In this document: in pieces, positions 24,824 through 32,967 of the stretch
How the letters are laid out: the number at the start of each line of letters is the position of its first letter
Position numbering within the stretch: the first letter of the stretch is position 1
Source of the DNA: DATHTS01 sp041940425
Lineage (GTDB): Bacteria; Acidobacteriota; Blastocatellia; Pyrinomonadales; Pyrinomonadaceae
Assembly: GCA_041940425.1 (NCBI GenBank)
Contig: JBGTSF010000019.1
Location: forward strand, 1-64,000
Length of the DNA: 64,000 nt
Reading direction: 5' to 3'
Position numbers and translations under genes: made by a program
Notes under the pieces: model-generated
The model's input: only the letters and a program-made list of their open reading frames with translations
Told to the model about the DNA's origin: nothing
Databases searched by the model: none

Positions 24824-24848
24824 TAAAAAAAGACGGACAGCGTCCGCC
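24824..24848 (-). terminator. Rho-independent terminator of the SDR gene
   Basis: On the minus strand GGCGGAC and GTCCGTC (24842-24848 with 24832-24838) form a 7-bp stem followed by a T-run (A-run 24824-24831), about 25 bp past the stop of the SDR gene. Confidence 0.75.
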
Positions 24849-24873
24849 TATAACTCGTTAGATTTTAAAAAAC

Positions 24874-25623
24874 TTAAGTAACCGCGCCGCCATCCACGAT
24901 GACTACTTCGCCGTTCATAAAACTGTTGCGGTCGCTGGTTAAAAATGCGGCATATTCGGCAAGTTCGGCAGGTTTCCCGACCCTTCCTTTGGAAACCCAA
25001 AAATCGTGCATCTGCAAAAGACGCTGCGGCAGGGTTTGACCGAGGTCGGTGTCGAAGATTCCGGCGGCGATAGCGTTGACGGTAATTCCGAAATTGGCGG
25101 CTTCACGCGAGAGACATTTTGTAAAACCGATCATCGCGGCTTTCGATGTAGCATAATGAACCGAGGTCGGAAGTGAACGAATCGCACCGACTGACGTAAT
25201 ATTTAAAATCGAACCGGCGCGTTCACGAATCATCTGTTTGTAAAATGGTTTTGTTACAGCGAAAAGACTGTTGACATTTGTATCAACAACCCAATCCCAA
25301 CTTTTGTCGGTCGTCGTCGCAAAATTGTCGGCTTTATTGACCGCCGCATTGTTGACAAGAACATTGATCGCGCCCCACGCGTCTTTTATTTCGCGGGCAA
25401 TATGTTTCATACCATACCGGTCTGTGACGGAAACTTTAAAAGCCAGTGCCTTTCTGCCGAACGATTCGATTTTTTTCTTGACGTCGTCTGCCAAATCATC
25501 GCTCGAATGATAATTAAAAGCGACGTCTGCTCCTTCGCGCGCGAAAACTTCGCAAATCGCCGCGCCGATGCCGCGCGTTCCGCCCGAAACAAAGGCGCGT
25601 TTTCCTTCAAGTAATAAACTCAA
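24874..25623 (-). CDS. Short-chain dehydrogenase/reductase (FabG-like)
   Basis: A Rossmann-fold SDR of about 250 residues. It has the cofactor loop SGGTRGIGAA, the NNAA motif (VLVNNAAVNKAD), catalytic Ser and YxxxK (TSVGAI, then HYATSKAAM), and the C-terminal FMNGEVVIVDGG typical of FabG/glucose-dehydrogenase-like members. The frame is open to ATG 25662, but GGAG eight bases before TTG at 25621-25623 makes that the likelier start (MSLLLEGKRAF). NAD(P)H-dependent reduction of a keto group is expected; substrate unknown. Position downstream of a glycolipid-type glycosyltransferase allows a lipid role. Confidence 0.9.
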   Translation of the reverse strand: MSLLLEGKRAFVSGGTRGIGAAICEVFAREGADVAFNYHSSDDLADDVKKKIESFGRKALAFKVSVTDRYGMKHIAREIKDAWGAINVLVNNAAVNKADNFATTTDKSWDWVVDTNVNSLFAVTKPFYKQMIRERAGSILNITSVGAIRSLPTSVHYATSKAAMIGFTKCLSREAANFGITVNAIAAGIFDTDLGQTLPQRLLQMHDFWVSKGRVGKPAELAEYAAFLTSDRNSFMNGEVVIVDGGAVT

Positions 25624-25656
25624 GATGATTTCTCCACAAATAATTCGAGATTCAAA

Positions 25657-25710
25657 ATTCAAGATTTAAGATTCAAGTGTGGTTATAGCCTTGAATCTTA
25701 AATCTTGAAT
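25657..25710. repeat. Perfect 21-bp inverted repeat built from TTGAATCT words
   Basis: Arms 25657-25677 and 25690-25710 are exact reverse complements separated by 12 nt. Each arm is composed of near-direct repeats of ATTCAAGA/TTTAAGATTCAAG. It lies in the 5' leader of the SDR gene and downstream of the glycosyltransferase stop. It belongs to the class of word-repeat hairpins seen in at least five other gaps in this window. Confidence 0.85.
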
Positions 25711-25773
25711 CTTAAATCAAATAGAAAGGTTAATGAAATTGTCTGAAACTGACAAGTGGAAAGGTTAAAATTA

Positions 25774-26970
25774 TCAAACGGCAACGGCTTGCGTTACAGT
25801 TTTTTCTTCCTTTTTCGGCAACAAAGCCGTAATTTCTTGAATGATATTCTGCGTCGAATTGGGAATGGCAAGCGCGGCGGTCGCGGCTTTCATCTCCGCG
25901 TATTTTTTGGAATCGGTCAATAAACTCTGAATTGCCGGAACAATATCCGAAGTTTTTTCAAGCAGAATTCCCGCGCCGCGTTTCGCAATTAAATTAACCG
26001 TTCCGGCTTCCTGCGGCATCGGCGGTGTGGTCGCGTCGGCGATGATCGGCAGATGACAGGCGAGAGCTTCAAAGGTCGTCAAACCGCCGAGTTTGGAAAT
26101 CATCACGTTTGCCGACTGCATAAGTTTTTCGATCTCGTCCGAATAGCCGATGACTTTAACGGGAAATTTAGCCGTTTTAGCGAGTTCTTCGGCTTCGCGT
26201 TTTAACTCCTCGTTTTTGCCGGCAAGAAAAATTGTCTGAATGTCGAGTTCGCCGTGTGTCAATTCTTTAAAGATCTGCGGAATATTCCCGCCGCCGATCC
26301 AACCGGCATTGACAAAAACCGTAAATTTATCGGGTTTGAGTCCGAATGCTTTTCTCGCCGCCTGTGCGTCCGTTTCGTCAACTTCGTGAAATTTCGGATG
26401 AATCGGCATCCCCGAAATTTTGATCTTTTCGGGAAAAATTCCGTAGTCAATCAATTGCCGCCGTGCGTCTTCGTTAGCGACCAGATAAAGCGAAACGTCG
26501 TTGCACGCCCAGCCCTTCCAGAAACCGTAGCACGGATCGGTAACAACCGTAACGAGCGGAATTTGTTCGGAAAGATTCAGTTCTTTTAAGATTCTGGCGA
26601 AAATATGCTGTGTCAAAGGATGAACGCTGACGACGACGTGCGGACACCATTTTTCAAACTGCTCTTTGACATAGCCGATACATCTTTTATGAAAAAACTC
26701 GCGCGTTTCGGGACGAATCTTATTCATCAGCCAGTAGAGATATTTCATCCAATGCTGGCGGTTTCTGAGAACCCAGTTATAAACATTAACGAGTTTTTCC
26801 GTGATGTGATGCGATTCTTCGACGGCTTTGATAATGCGGACGGCAAAAGATTCGCCCTGCCAGAATTTTTGCAGACCGTCGGCAATCGCCTGCGCCGCCG
26901 AGCGATGCCCGCCGCCGGTGTCGGATGAAATAATGAGAATTTTCGGTGCGTTGTTCTGCATTCGATCCAA
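25774..26970 (-). CDS. MGDG synthase/UgtP-like glycosyltransferase
   Basis: A 398-residue GT-B enzyme. The N-terminal ILIISSDTGGGHRSAAQAI is the diagnostic loop of the MGD1/UgtP (GT28) group, which glycosylates diacylglycerol to membrane glycolipids. VVVSVHPLTQHI and TVVTDPCYGFWKGW follow in the acceptor domain. The nucleotide-sugar domain contains VNAGWIGGGNIPQIF, MISKLGGLTTFEALA and PQEAGTVNLI. It acts at the inner face of the cytoplasmic membrane. It is the fourth gene of a minus-strand series with acyltransferase, radical SAM enzyme and the Asn-repeat protein. Confidence 0.9.
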   Translation of the reverse strand: MDRMQNNAPKILIISSDTGGGHRSAAQAIADGLQKFWQGESFAVRIIKAVEESHHITEKLVNVYNWVLRNRQHWMKYLYWLMNKIRPETREFFHKRCIGYVKEQFEKWCPHVVVSVHPLTQHIFARILKELNLSEQIPLVTVVTDPCYGFWKGWACNDVSLYLVANEDARRQLIDYGIFPEKIKISGMPIHPKFHEVDETDAQAARKAFGLKPDKFTVFVNAGWIGGGNIPQIFKELTHGELDIQTIFLAGKNEELKREAEELAKTAKFPVKVIGYSDEIEKLMQSANVMISKLGGLTTFEALACHLPIIADATTPPMPQEAGTVNLIAKRGAGILLEKTSDIVPAIQSLLTDSKKYAEMKAATAALAIPNSTQNIIQEITALLPKKEEKTVTQAVAV

Positions 26971-26999
26971 TTCGGCGGCGGTTTGATTTTTGAAAATTT

Positions 27000-27311
27000 T
27001 TAACCGCGCCCTTTGCGTCCTCTGCGCCGCCGACCGCGCCGGTCGCCGTCGTCATCGTCGCTGTTCGAGTTACTGTCTATGTTGGAATTTCCTCTGCGCC
27101 GGTTCGAATTCGAGTTCGAATTTCGATTTCCGTTGGAATTTCCGTTCGCGTTTGTATTCCGGTTTCCATTGCCGTTCCGGTTGACCTGATTTTGCAGATT
27201 GACCGGATCGCCGCCGCCGTCCGATGCGAGAACGGTTTCATAAGCCAGCAATGATGCGATTGTCAAAAGTATCGTAAGCGATAGTGCGATGTTTTTTATA
27301 AATTTTCTCAT
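27000..27311 (-). CDS. Secreted Asn-repeat low-complexity small protein
   Basis: From MRKFIKNIALSL the 103-residue product has a signal peptide (LSLTILLTIASLLAYETVLA) and a mature part that is almost all dipeptide repeats of Asn with Gly, Ser, Thr, Ala or Arg (NGNGNRNTNANGNSNGNRN). A short DDDDGD block and a basic tail (RRGRRRRGRKGRG) follow. The DNA shows a matching 6-bp periodicity. An alternative start at 27347 adds 12 residues. It sits 42 bp after a radical SAM/SPASM enzyme and 29 bp before a glycosyltransferase. Either a structural surface peptide or a modified precursor; function unknown. Confidence 0.75.
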   Translation of the reverse strand: MRKFIKNIALSLTILLTIASLLAYETVLASDGGGDPVNLQNQVNRNGNGNRNTNANGNSNGNRNSNSNSNRRRGNSNIDSNSNSDDDDGDRRGRRRRGRKGRG

Positions 27312-27353
27312 GCGCTTACAGTCGCGCGAAAATATGAGAAAAGACAAAAAATT

Positions 27354-28529
27354 TTACGCCTTAATCGCCAAACCTTCCGCCGAAGGCTGATTTACTTCGA
27401 GCTTTTTCGAAGCTTTCTTCATCTGCCGTTCGAGTTTTTTGATCTGGATCAGATGTTTCGGATTGAACGGCAGAGACGGATAGAAACAATTCGATTCGTG
27501 CGTGCAGTAACAGCCCGCGCCCGCTTCTTTGCGGCGGTCTTTCATCATATCGGTGTTCCAAGCCGCCTGAAAATTCCAATCGTAATCGCGCAGATTCAAA
27601 ACTTCCGCTTTGTTTTCACAACTCGACAACGCGCCGTTGTCATAGATCACCGCGCCCGCGCTTCCGGCGTAGCATTTCAGTTGCGCTTTGCTTTCTTCTT
27701 TGGTTTTGGCGATTACGTCGTGCATATAGATATCAACCGCCGCTTTGAAAAAGCCGGATTTTCCGCCGTAGTTATTTTTCAGCGCGGCGTTTTTCGTGTC
27801 TTCCAAAATCTGGTGCGACAATTTTTCATACATCTTATGATCGAAATTCAGTTCGTTCGGGTCTTTTGACGGCGGACGAATGTAATTGATATTGATCTTG
27901 TCGGGTTTGAGATCGTATTTCAGAAAATCATACCAATCAAAGATCGTGTCCTGATTGGAATTCATCACGCAGGTGCAGGTCTGTATATCGAGACGCGGAT
28001 ACTGCTCGCGTTTCATCTGCTGAAGCGTTCGCGCCGTGTGAATCGCTTTGTCCCAGCTTCCCTCTTTCTGCCGTATCTTCTCGTGCGCTTCCTTCATCCC
28101 GTCAATGCCGAGCGCGACCGTTACATTTAAATTAGGACATTCGTCTAAAATCCGCGTTACGTCGGGAAAAATTCGCGGATGAATCTGCCCGTTCGACATT
28201 AAATAAACCGAATCGAGTTTGTTATTTTCGTAAAACGAACGAACGATCTCCGGCAAATCTTTGCGCGTAAAAGGTTCGCCGCCCGCGAGAACAAGAACGC
28301 CAAGATTGCCGCCGAGCGTTTGAGAAATCTTATCAATTTCCTCCGCCTTCATCTGCAATTTTTTGCGCGGTCGGTCATCGAGTTCGTCTGTGAAGAAACA
28401 ATGCGTACAACGCATATCGCAAACGCTCGTTACCAAAATATTTAGAAACACGGGCGAGATCGGTCTGCCGACGACGATGCTCGCGTATCTCTTGAAAATC
28501 TCTTTTGTTGCAAAATCCATAAAAGCCAT
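27354..28529 (-). CDS. Radical SAM enzyme with SPASM-type C-terminal cysteines
   Basis: A 391-residue protein. CDMRCTHC (residues 36-43) is the CxxxCxxC site for the SAM-binding [4Fe-4S] cluster, followed by VLAGGEPFTRKDL, the GGEP motif. The C-terminal third has spaced cysteines (LKCYAGSAG, LSSCENK, GAGCYCTHESNCFYP) typical of a SPASM or twitch domain with auxiliary clusters. Such enzymes modify peptides or other small substrates by radical chemistry. Context offers two possible substrates: the adjacent Asn-repeat protein, or a lipid, given the acyltransferase and glycosyltransferase neighbours. Activity unassigned. Confidence 0.9.
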   Translation of the reverse strand: MAFMDFATKEIFKRYASIVVGRPISPVFLNILVTSVCDMRCTHCFFTDELDDRPRKKLQMKAEEIDKISQTLGGNLGVLVLAGGEPFTRKDLPEIVRSFYENNKLDSVYLMSNGQIHPRIFPDVTRILDECPNLNVTVALGIDGMKEAHEKIRQKEGSWDKAIHTARTLQQMKREQYPRLDIQTCTCVMNSNQDTIFDWYDFLKYDLKPDKININYIRPPSKDPNELNFDHKMYEKLSHQILEDTKNAALKNNYGGKSGFFKAAVDIYMHDVIAKTKEESKAQLKCYAGSAGAVIYDNGALSSCENKAEVLNLRDYDWNFQAAWNTDMMKDRRKEAGAGCYCTHESNCFYPSLPFNPKHLIQIKKLERQMKKASKKLEVNQPSAEGLAIKA

Positions 28530-28648
28530 TATTATTCCTCAAGAAAAAAAAACTTGTTCCGGTCTTTGATGCCGTAAGTTTCCGACAGGTTTTAATTTAT
28601 CTTACATTTACGGCTCAGAGCAAGATATATCGGTTTATTAATGTAAAA

Positions 28649-29569
28649 CTATTGTAATTTCACTTTTTCATTTGCGCTGCCGAACTTTTCCCTGTCGGCT
28701 TCGGCAAGCGTTTCGATGCTCTGCATCAGAAAATCGGAAATTTCCTTGTGTGTTCTCAAACGGTCGCTCTGTTCGTAAAATTCGGTAAGATCGAGCGGTG
28801 AGCCGAACCAAATTCTGATCTGTTCGCCGCCCGTCCAATTTCCCAAAACCTGTCTCGGCAGATTGTTTCCCAAACCCGTAATAAAAACCGGAACGACCTG
28901 CGGTTTCGCTTTTCTGATGACCGCGCCGACACCGGGCTGGGCGGGCAGAAGTTCGTACGGATTTTCGTTCAGATTTCTTTTGCCTTCGGGATGAAAACCG
29001 ATGATATTGCTTCTGTGTTCCGAGCAGATTCGAAACAATTCGCGCATACTGAATTTATCGAATTCGCGCTTTTCGGCGATCTTCGCTTCGCGGAAAAACG
29101 GCGGATACATCGAAAACCAGCCCATTATAAAATTGACGAACCAGCCGACCGGCGAATCGTAAAAAAACTTTCCGCGCACGGGAAAATAGAGTTGAAATTT
29201 CCGGTCGGTTTTGCGAAACAGCGTTGTCGAAACGACATACATATCGAAAAACGAACGGTGATTGGCGACCAGAAGAATCGGTCGCGTCGGATCGGTTTTT
29301 TCGAAATTTTCCAACCCGAAAACATTCATCAGATTGTAGGTCGAAATCTTGATCCAGAGCGAACCGACGTGCCGCTGGCAGAATGTCCAGAAGCGTTTCC
29401 ACGCGCCCTGATTCATTTTGTGCGTTAAACGAAAACCGAATTTTTCGGTCGCCGAAAGCACGGAAATTTCTTGGACGGTCGGAAAATTTCCGTCTTTTTG
29501 CGGCGTAATTTCGTTCTTTGTTCCGGCTGTCAGATCGTTTTCCGTCATAAAAAAATGAAAGTTTAGCAT
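28649..29569 (-). CDS. 1-acyl-glycerol-3-phosphate acyltransferase family protein
   Basis: The PlsC-type motifs are present: NHRSFFDMYV (HxxxxD catalytic motif) near residue 130 and FHPEGKRN (EGxR substrate motif) near 215. Between them is a hydrophobic stretch (VGWFVNFIMGWFSMYPPF). The enzyme transfers an acyl group to lysophosphatidate or a related lipid at the membrane. AAGGGA four bases before the ATG at 29567-29569 (MLNFHFFMTENDL, 306 aa) supports that start over the longer frame from 29638. It is the first gene of the minus-strand lipid-like group. Confidence 0.88.
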   Translation of the reverse strand: MLNFHFFMTENDLTAGTKNEITPQKDGNFPTVQEISVLSATEKFGFRLTHKMNQGAWKRFWTFCQRHVGSLWIKISTYNLMNVFGLENFEKTDPTRPILLVANHRSFFDMYVVSTTLFRKTDRKFQLYFPVRGKFFYDSPVGWFVNFIMGWFSMYPPFFREAKIAEKREFDKFSMRELFRICSEHRSNIIGFHPEGKRNLNENPYELLPAQPGVGAVIRKAKPQVVPVFITGLGNNLPRQVLGNWTGGEQIRIWFGSPLDLTEFYEQSDRLRTHKEISDFLMQSIETLAEADREKFGSANEKVKLQ

Positions 29570-29647
29570 TATTTCCCTTTTCAAAAAAATCTGAAAATCG
29601 GCTAACTGTTTGAAACTCAACAAAATTTTTGTGGACAAAATCCTAAT

Positions 29648-29664
29648 TTTAAGATAAATTAGTT
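29648..29664 (+). promoter_or_regulatory. Putative promoter motif TTTAAGATAAATTAGTT
   Basis: This 17-base word recurs with a single mismatch at 33808-33824, and both lie 50-70 bp upstream of a plus-strand start. A TTGTGG-like box occurs about 20 bp upstream. It may be the -10 region and start of a shared promoter type. Confidence 0.45.
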
Positions 29665-29713
29665 CGTTCTGAAGTAAGCCCTACAGAAAAATAAAAATAA
29701 TCAGGAGATTTTA

Positions 29714-32605
29714 ATGAATAAAAGGTTGCAGTTTTTATCCCTTTGTATGTCCATCGGGATGTTAATGGTCTTGTCTGTTTCGGCGAATGTCAAAGTTTCC
29801 AATGACAAGGTTTGGAAAGAAATTGACGACACCGAACTGAAACGCCGACCGGCTGAAAGATTAGTCGAACCCAGTTTTTACAGAACTTTCAGTTTGAACA
29901 AGACGGCTTTGAAAAATCTGCTCGACTCCGCGCCGCTCGAAAACGCCGGAAACGGTCGGACGATCTTGACCCTGCCTCTGCCGGACGGAAAATTTTCGCG
30001 TTTCGAGATTCAGGAATCTCCGATCATGGAAGCCGGACTCGCCGCCAAGTATCCGAATATCAAAACCTACATCGCGCACGGCATTGACATCCCGACGGCA
30101 ATGGCGCGAATCAGCTATTCGCCGACCGGATTCCGCGCGATGATCTTGAGCGAAACCGGCTCGATCATTGTTGACCCGTATGCGCTCGGCGATTCGGACA
30201 ATTATATTTCCTACGCCAAATCGAGCGTTCACCGCGAACACGCTTTTGTCTGCGAATTTGAAGAAGAGTTCAACGTCGTCGGCGATTCCTACAAAGATCA
30301 ACTTGATTTCAGCGGAAGCGAATCGGTCATCAGCGGTTCGACGCTCCGCACATATCGGCTCGCTCTCGCCGCGACGGGCGAATACACGCAAGTTTTCCGT
30401 CAAGCTGGCGATTCTGACCCGCAGGCAAAAGCGCGCGCACTCGAACAGCAGATCATTATTATGAACCGCGTCAACGGCGTTTATGAACGCGATCTGGCGA
30501 TCAGAATGGTTTTGGTCGCCAACAACGACGCGATCATTTACACCGACGGCGCAACCGATCCCTATACGAACAGCAGCGGCTCGACAATGCTCGGACAAAA
30601 TCAGACTAATCTGGATACAGTGATCGGCACGGCAAACTACGACATCGGTCATGTTTTCTCAACCGGCGGCGGCGGCGTTGCAACCTTGAACGGTCCGTGC
30701 GGGGCGAGCAAAGCGCGCGGCGTAACCGGTCTGCCAAATCCGACCGGCGATGTGTTTGCGATTGATTTTGTCGCCCACGAAATGGGACATCAATGGGGCG
30801 CGAATCATACGTATAATTCGGGCGGCAGTTGCAGCGGACAAAGAAGCTCTACTTCCGCATACGAACCCGGAAGCGGCGTTACGATCATGGCTTACGCCGG
30901 ACTCTGCGGTGCGCAGGATTTGGCAAATTTCAGCATTGATTCGTTTCACGTGAAAAGTCTGGAAGTGATCGTCGCTTACAGTCAAACCGGGAACGGCAAC
31001 ACCTGCGGCGTTCAAACCGCGACCGGCAATACGCCGCCCGCAGTTTCGATTGTCGGCGGAACTTCGTTTAATATTCCGAAACAAACGCCGTTTTCACTGA
31101 CGGCGAACGCGACCGATGTCAATAACGATTCGATCACATACGATTGGCAGCAATACGACCTCGGCGGTTCAGCCACGACCGTTCCGAACTCGGATTCGGA
31201 CGGCAACGCCCGACCGATTTTCCGTCCGTATCTTCCGACAACAAGTCCGACGCGCTTTTTCCCTTCGATGCAGTATATTTTAAATAACGCCAACGTTCCG
31301 CCTTCGACCTACAATTGCGAAGGCTTTGCCTGTCTGACGGGCGAACTGCTTCCGGCGATCACGCGCACGATGAATTTTCAGGTCATCGCCCGCGACAATC
31401 GTCTGAACGGCGGCGGCATCAACACGGCGACCGCACAGGTGATGGTTGACGGCAACAGCGGACCGTTCAACATCACCGCGCCGAATACAGCCGTCGTTTA
31501 CAACGGAAATTCACAGCAAACCGTAACGTGGAACGTGGCAAACACGACCGCCGCGCCGGTCAGTGCGGCGAATGTCAAAATCTCGCTCTCGACCGACGGC
31601 GGCACGACTTACCCGCACACGCTCGCGGCTTCGACCGCCAACGACGGTTCGCAATCGGTAACGATTCCGAATATTCAGACATCGCAGGCGCGTATCAAAG
31701 TCGAAGCGGTCAATAATATTTTCTTCGATATTACCGACACGAATTTTACGATCAATCAAACCGCCGCTCCGACCAACGAAGCACCGTTCGATTTTGACGG
31801 CGACAACAAAACCGACATTTCCATTTTCCGTCCGGGTCCGGGCGAATGGTGGTATCTGAAATCGTCCGACGGCGGAAACGCCGCCTTCCAGTTCGGTTCG
31901 GGAGCGGACAAACCCGTTCCGGCTGATTACACGGGCGACAACAAAGCCGATTTCGCTTTCTGGCGACCCTCGACAGGCGAATGGTTTATCTTGAGAAGCG
32001 AAGATTTCAGCTTCTTCTCGTTCCCGTTCGGCTCAAGCGGCGACATTGCCGTTCCGGGCGATTATGACGGCGACAACAAAGCCGATGCCGCCGTTTTCCG
32101 ACCATCGTCCAACACATGGTTTATCCAGCGTTCGAGCGGCGGAATCACGATTCAGGGATTCGGTCAGAGCGGAGACGCGCCGGTGGTCGGCGATTATGAC
32201 GGCGACAGCAAAGCCGACATCGCTATTTTCCGTCCGGCGGCTGCCGAATGGTGGATTCTCCGCAGCACTGCCGGTCTGATCGCCGCGCAGTTCGGCGCGG
32301 TCGGCGACAAACCCGTCCAGGGCAATTACACCAGCGACAACAAAACGGACATTGCCTTCTGGCGACCGACGACCGGCGAATGGTTCGTTCTGCGAAGCGA
32401 AGATTTCAGCTTCTACGCCTTCCCGTTCGGTTCGAACGGCGACATTGCCGCACCGGGCGATTATGACGGCGACGGCAAGGCGGACGCGGCTGTTTTCCGA
32501 CCTTCGAGCAACACATGGTTTATCCAGCGGACGACCGGCGGTGTTTCGATACAGCCTTTCGGACAAACTGGCGACGTTCCCGTTCCGTCGGTATATATTC
32601 CGTAA
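29714..32605 (+). CDS. Secreted reprolysin-like metalloprotease with FG-GAP-like C-terminal blades
   Basis: A 963-residue exported protein. A signal peptide (MSIGMLMVLSVSA) precedes a propeptide-like region. The metalloprotease domain (about 215-430) has the zinc motif HEMGHQWGANH near residue 355 and a downstream Met-turn-like TIMAYAGLCG. A fibronectin/Ig-like segment follows (about 440-690). Six FG-GAP/VCBS-like blades then run from about 692 to the end (DGDNKTDISIFRP, DGDNKADAAVFRPSSNTWF). The blades form two copies of a three-blade unit of 133 residues. It probably degrades extracellular protein; the blades may bind calcium or a surface. Good AGGAG ribosome site before ATG. Confidence 0.92.
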   Translation: MNKRLQFLSLCMSIGMLMVLSVSANVKVSNDKVWKEIDDTELKRRPAERLVEPSFYRTFSLNKTALKNLLDSAPLENAGNGRTILTLPLPDGKFSRFEIQESPIMEAGLAAKYPNIKTYIAHGIDIPTAMARISYSPTGFRAMILSETGSIIVDPYALGDSDNYISYAKSSVHREHAFVCEFEEEFNVVGDSYKDQLDFSGSESVISGSTLRTYRLALAATGEYTQVFRQAGDSDPQAKARALEQQIIIMNRVNGVYERDLAIRMVLVANNDAIIYTDGATDPYTNSSGSTMLGQNQTNLDTVIGTANYDIGHVFSTGGGGVATLNGPCGASKARGVTGLPNPTGDVFAIDFVAHEMGHQWGANHTYNSGGSCSGQRSSTSAYEPGSGVTIMAYAGLCGAQDLANFSIDSFHVKSLEVIVAYSQTGNGNTCGVQTATGNTPPAVSIVGGTSFNIPKQTPFSLTANATDVNNDSITYDWQQYDLGGSATTVPNSDSDGNARPIFRPYLPTTSPTRFFPSMQYILNNANVPPSTYNCEGFACLTGELLPAITRTMNFQVIARDNRLNGGGINTATAQVMVDGNSGPFNITAPNTAVVYNGNSQQTVTWNVANTTAAPVSAANVKISLSTDGGTTYPHTLAASTANDGSQSVTIPNIQTSQARIKVEAVNNIFFDITDTNFTINQTAAPTNEAPFDFDGDNKTDISIFRPGPGEWWYLKSSDGGNAAFQFGSGADKPVPADYTGDNKADFAFWRPSTGEWFILRSEDFSFFSFPFGSSGDIAVPGDYDGDNKADAAVFRPSSNTWFIQRSSGGITIQGFGQSGDAPVVGDYDGDSKADIAIFRPAAAEWWILRSTAGLIAAQFGAVGDKPVQGNYTSDNKTDIAFWRPTTGEWFVLRSEDFSFYAFPFGSNGDIAAPGDYDGDGKADAAVFRPSSNTWFIQRTTGGVSIQPFGQTGDVPVPSVYIP

Positions 32606-32630
32606 CTTCAATTTTGAAAACGGTTTACAG

Positions 32631-32662
32631 AAAAGGCTTTGCAGTTGAGGCAAAGCCTTTTT
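32631..32662 (+). terminator. Rho-independent terminator
   Basis: AAAAGGCTTTGC (32631-32642) pairs with GCAAAGCCTTTT about 32650-32661, with Ts continuing. It ends the metalloprotease transcript just before the 21-bp array. Confidence 0.85.
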
Positions 32663-32700
32663 CTGTTAAAACACATTCTTTCAAAACTTTCGGAAATCAT

Positions 32701-32868
32701 TTCCGCAGTTGAGAAAAACTTTTCCGCAGGTTCGTAGATCGTTTCCGCAGGTGAGAACTTTGTTTCCGCAGGTTAGAAGGTTAGTTCCGCAGATGAGAAG
32801 ATTTGTTCCGTAGGTGAGAACTTTAGTTCCGCAGGTGCGGAACTTGTTTCCGAGGTCGAAAACATTGA
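32701..32868. repeat. Degenerate tandem array, exact 21-bp period
   Basis: TTCCGCAG or a one-base variant starts at 32701, 32722, 32743, 32764, 32785, 32806, 32827 and 32848: eight units with perfectly constant 21-bp spacing. The remaining 13 bases are loosely GTGAGAACTTTGT. It lies between the convergent metalloprotease and metallophosphoesterase genes. The 362-bp gap also holds CGTGTTTCTTCGTG words at 32910-32932, and nothing else recognisable. Confidence 0.9.
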
Positions 32869-32967
32869 ATTCGTTTTATAAAAAATGAATTCATAAGCCG
32901 CCTTATTTTCGTGTTTCTTCGTGTTTTTCGTGGTTTTATCTCCTTAATTTCAAAAAATTAAGCGGAA

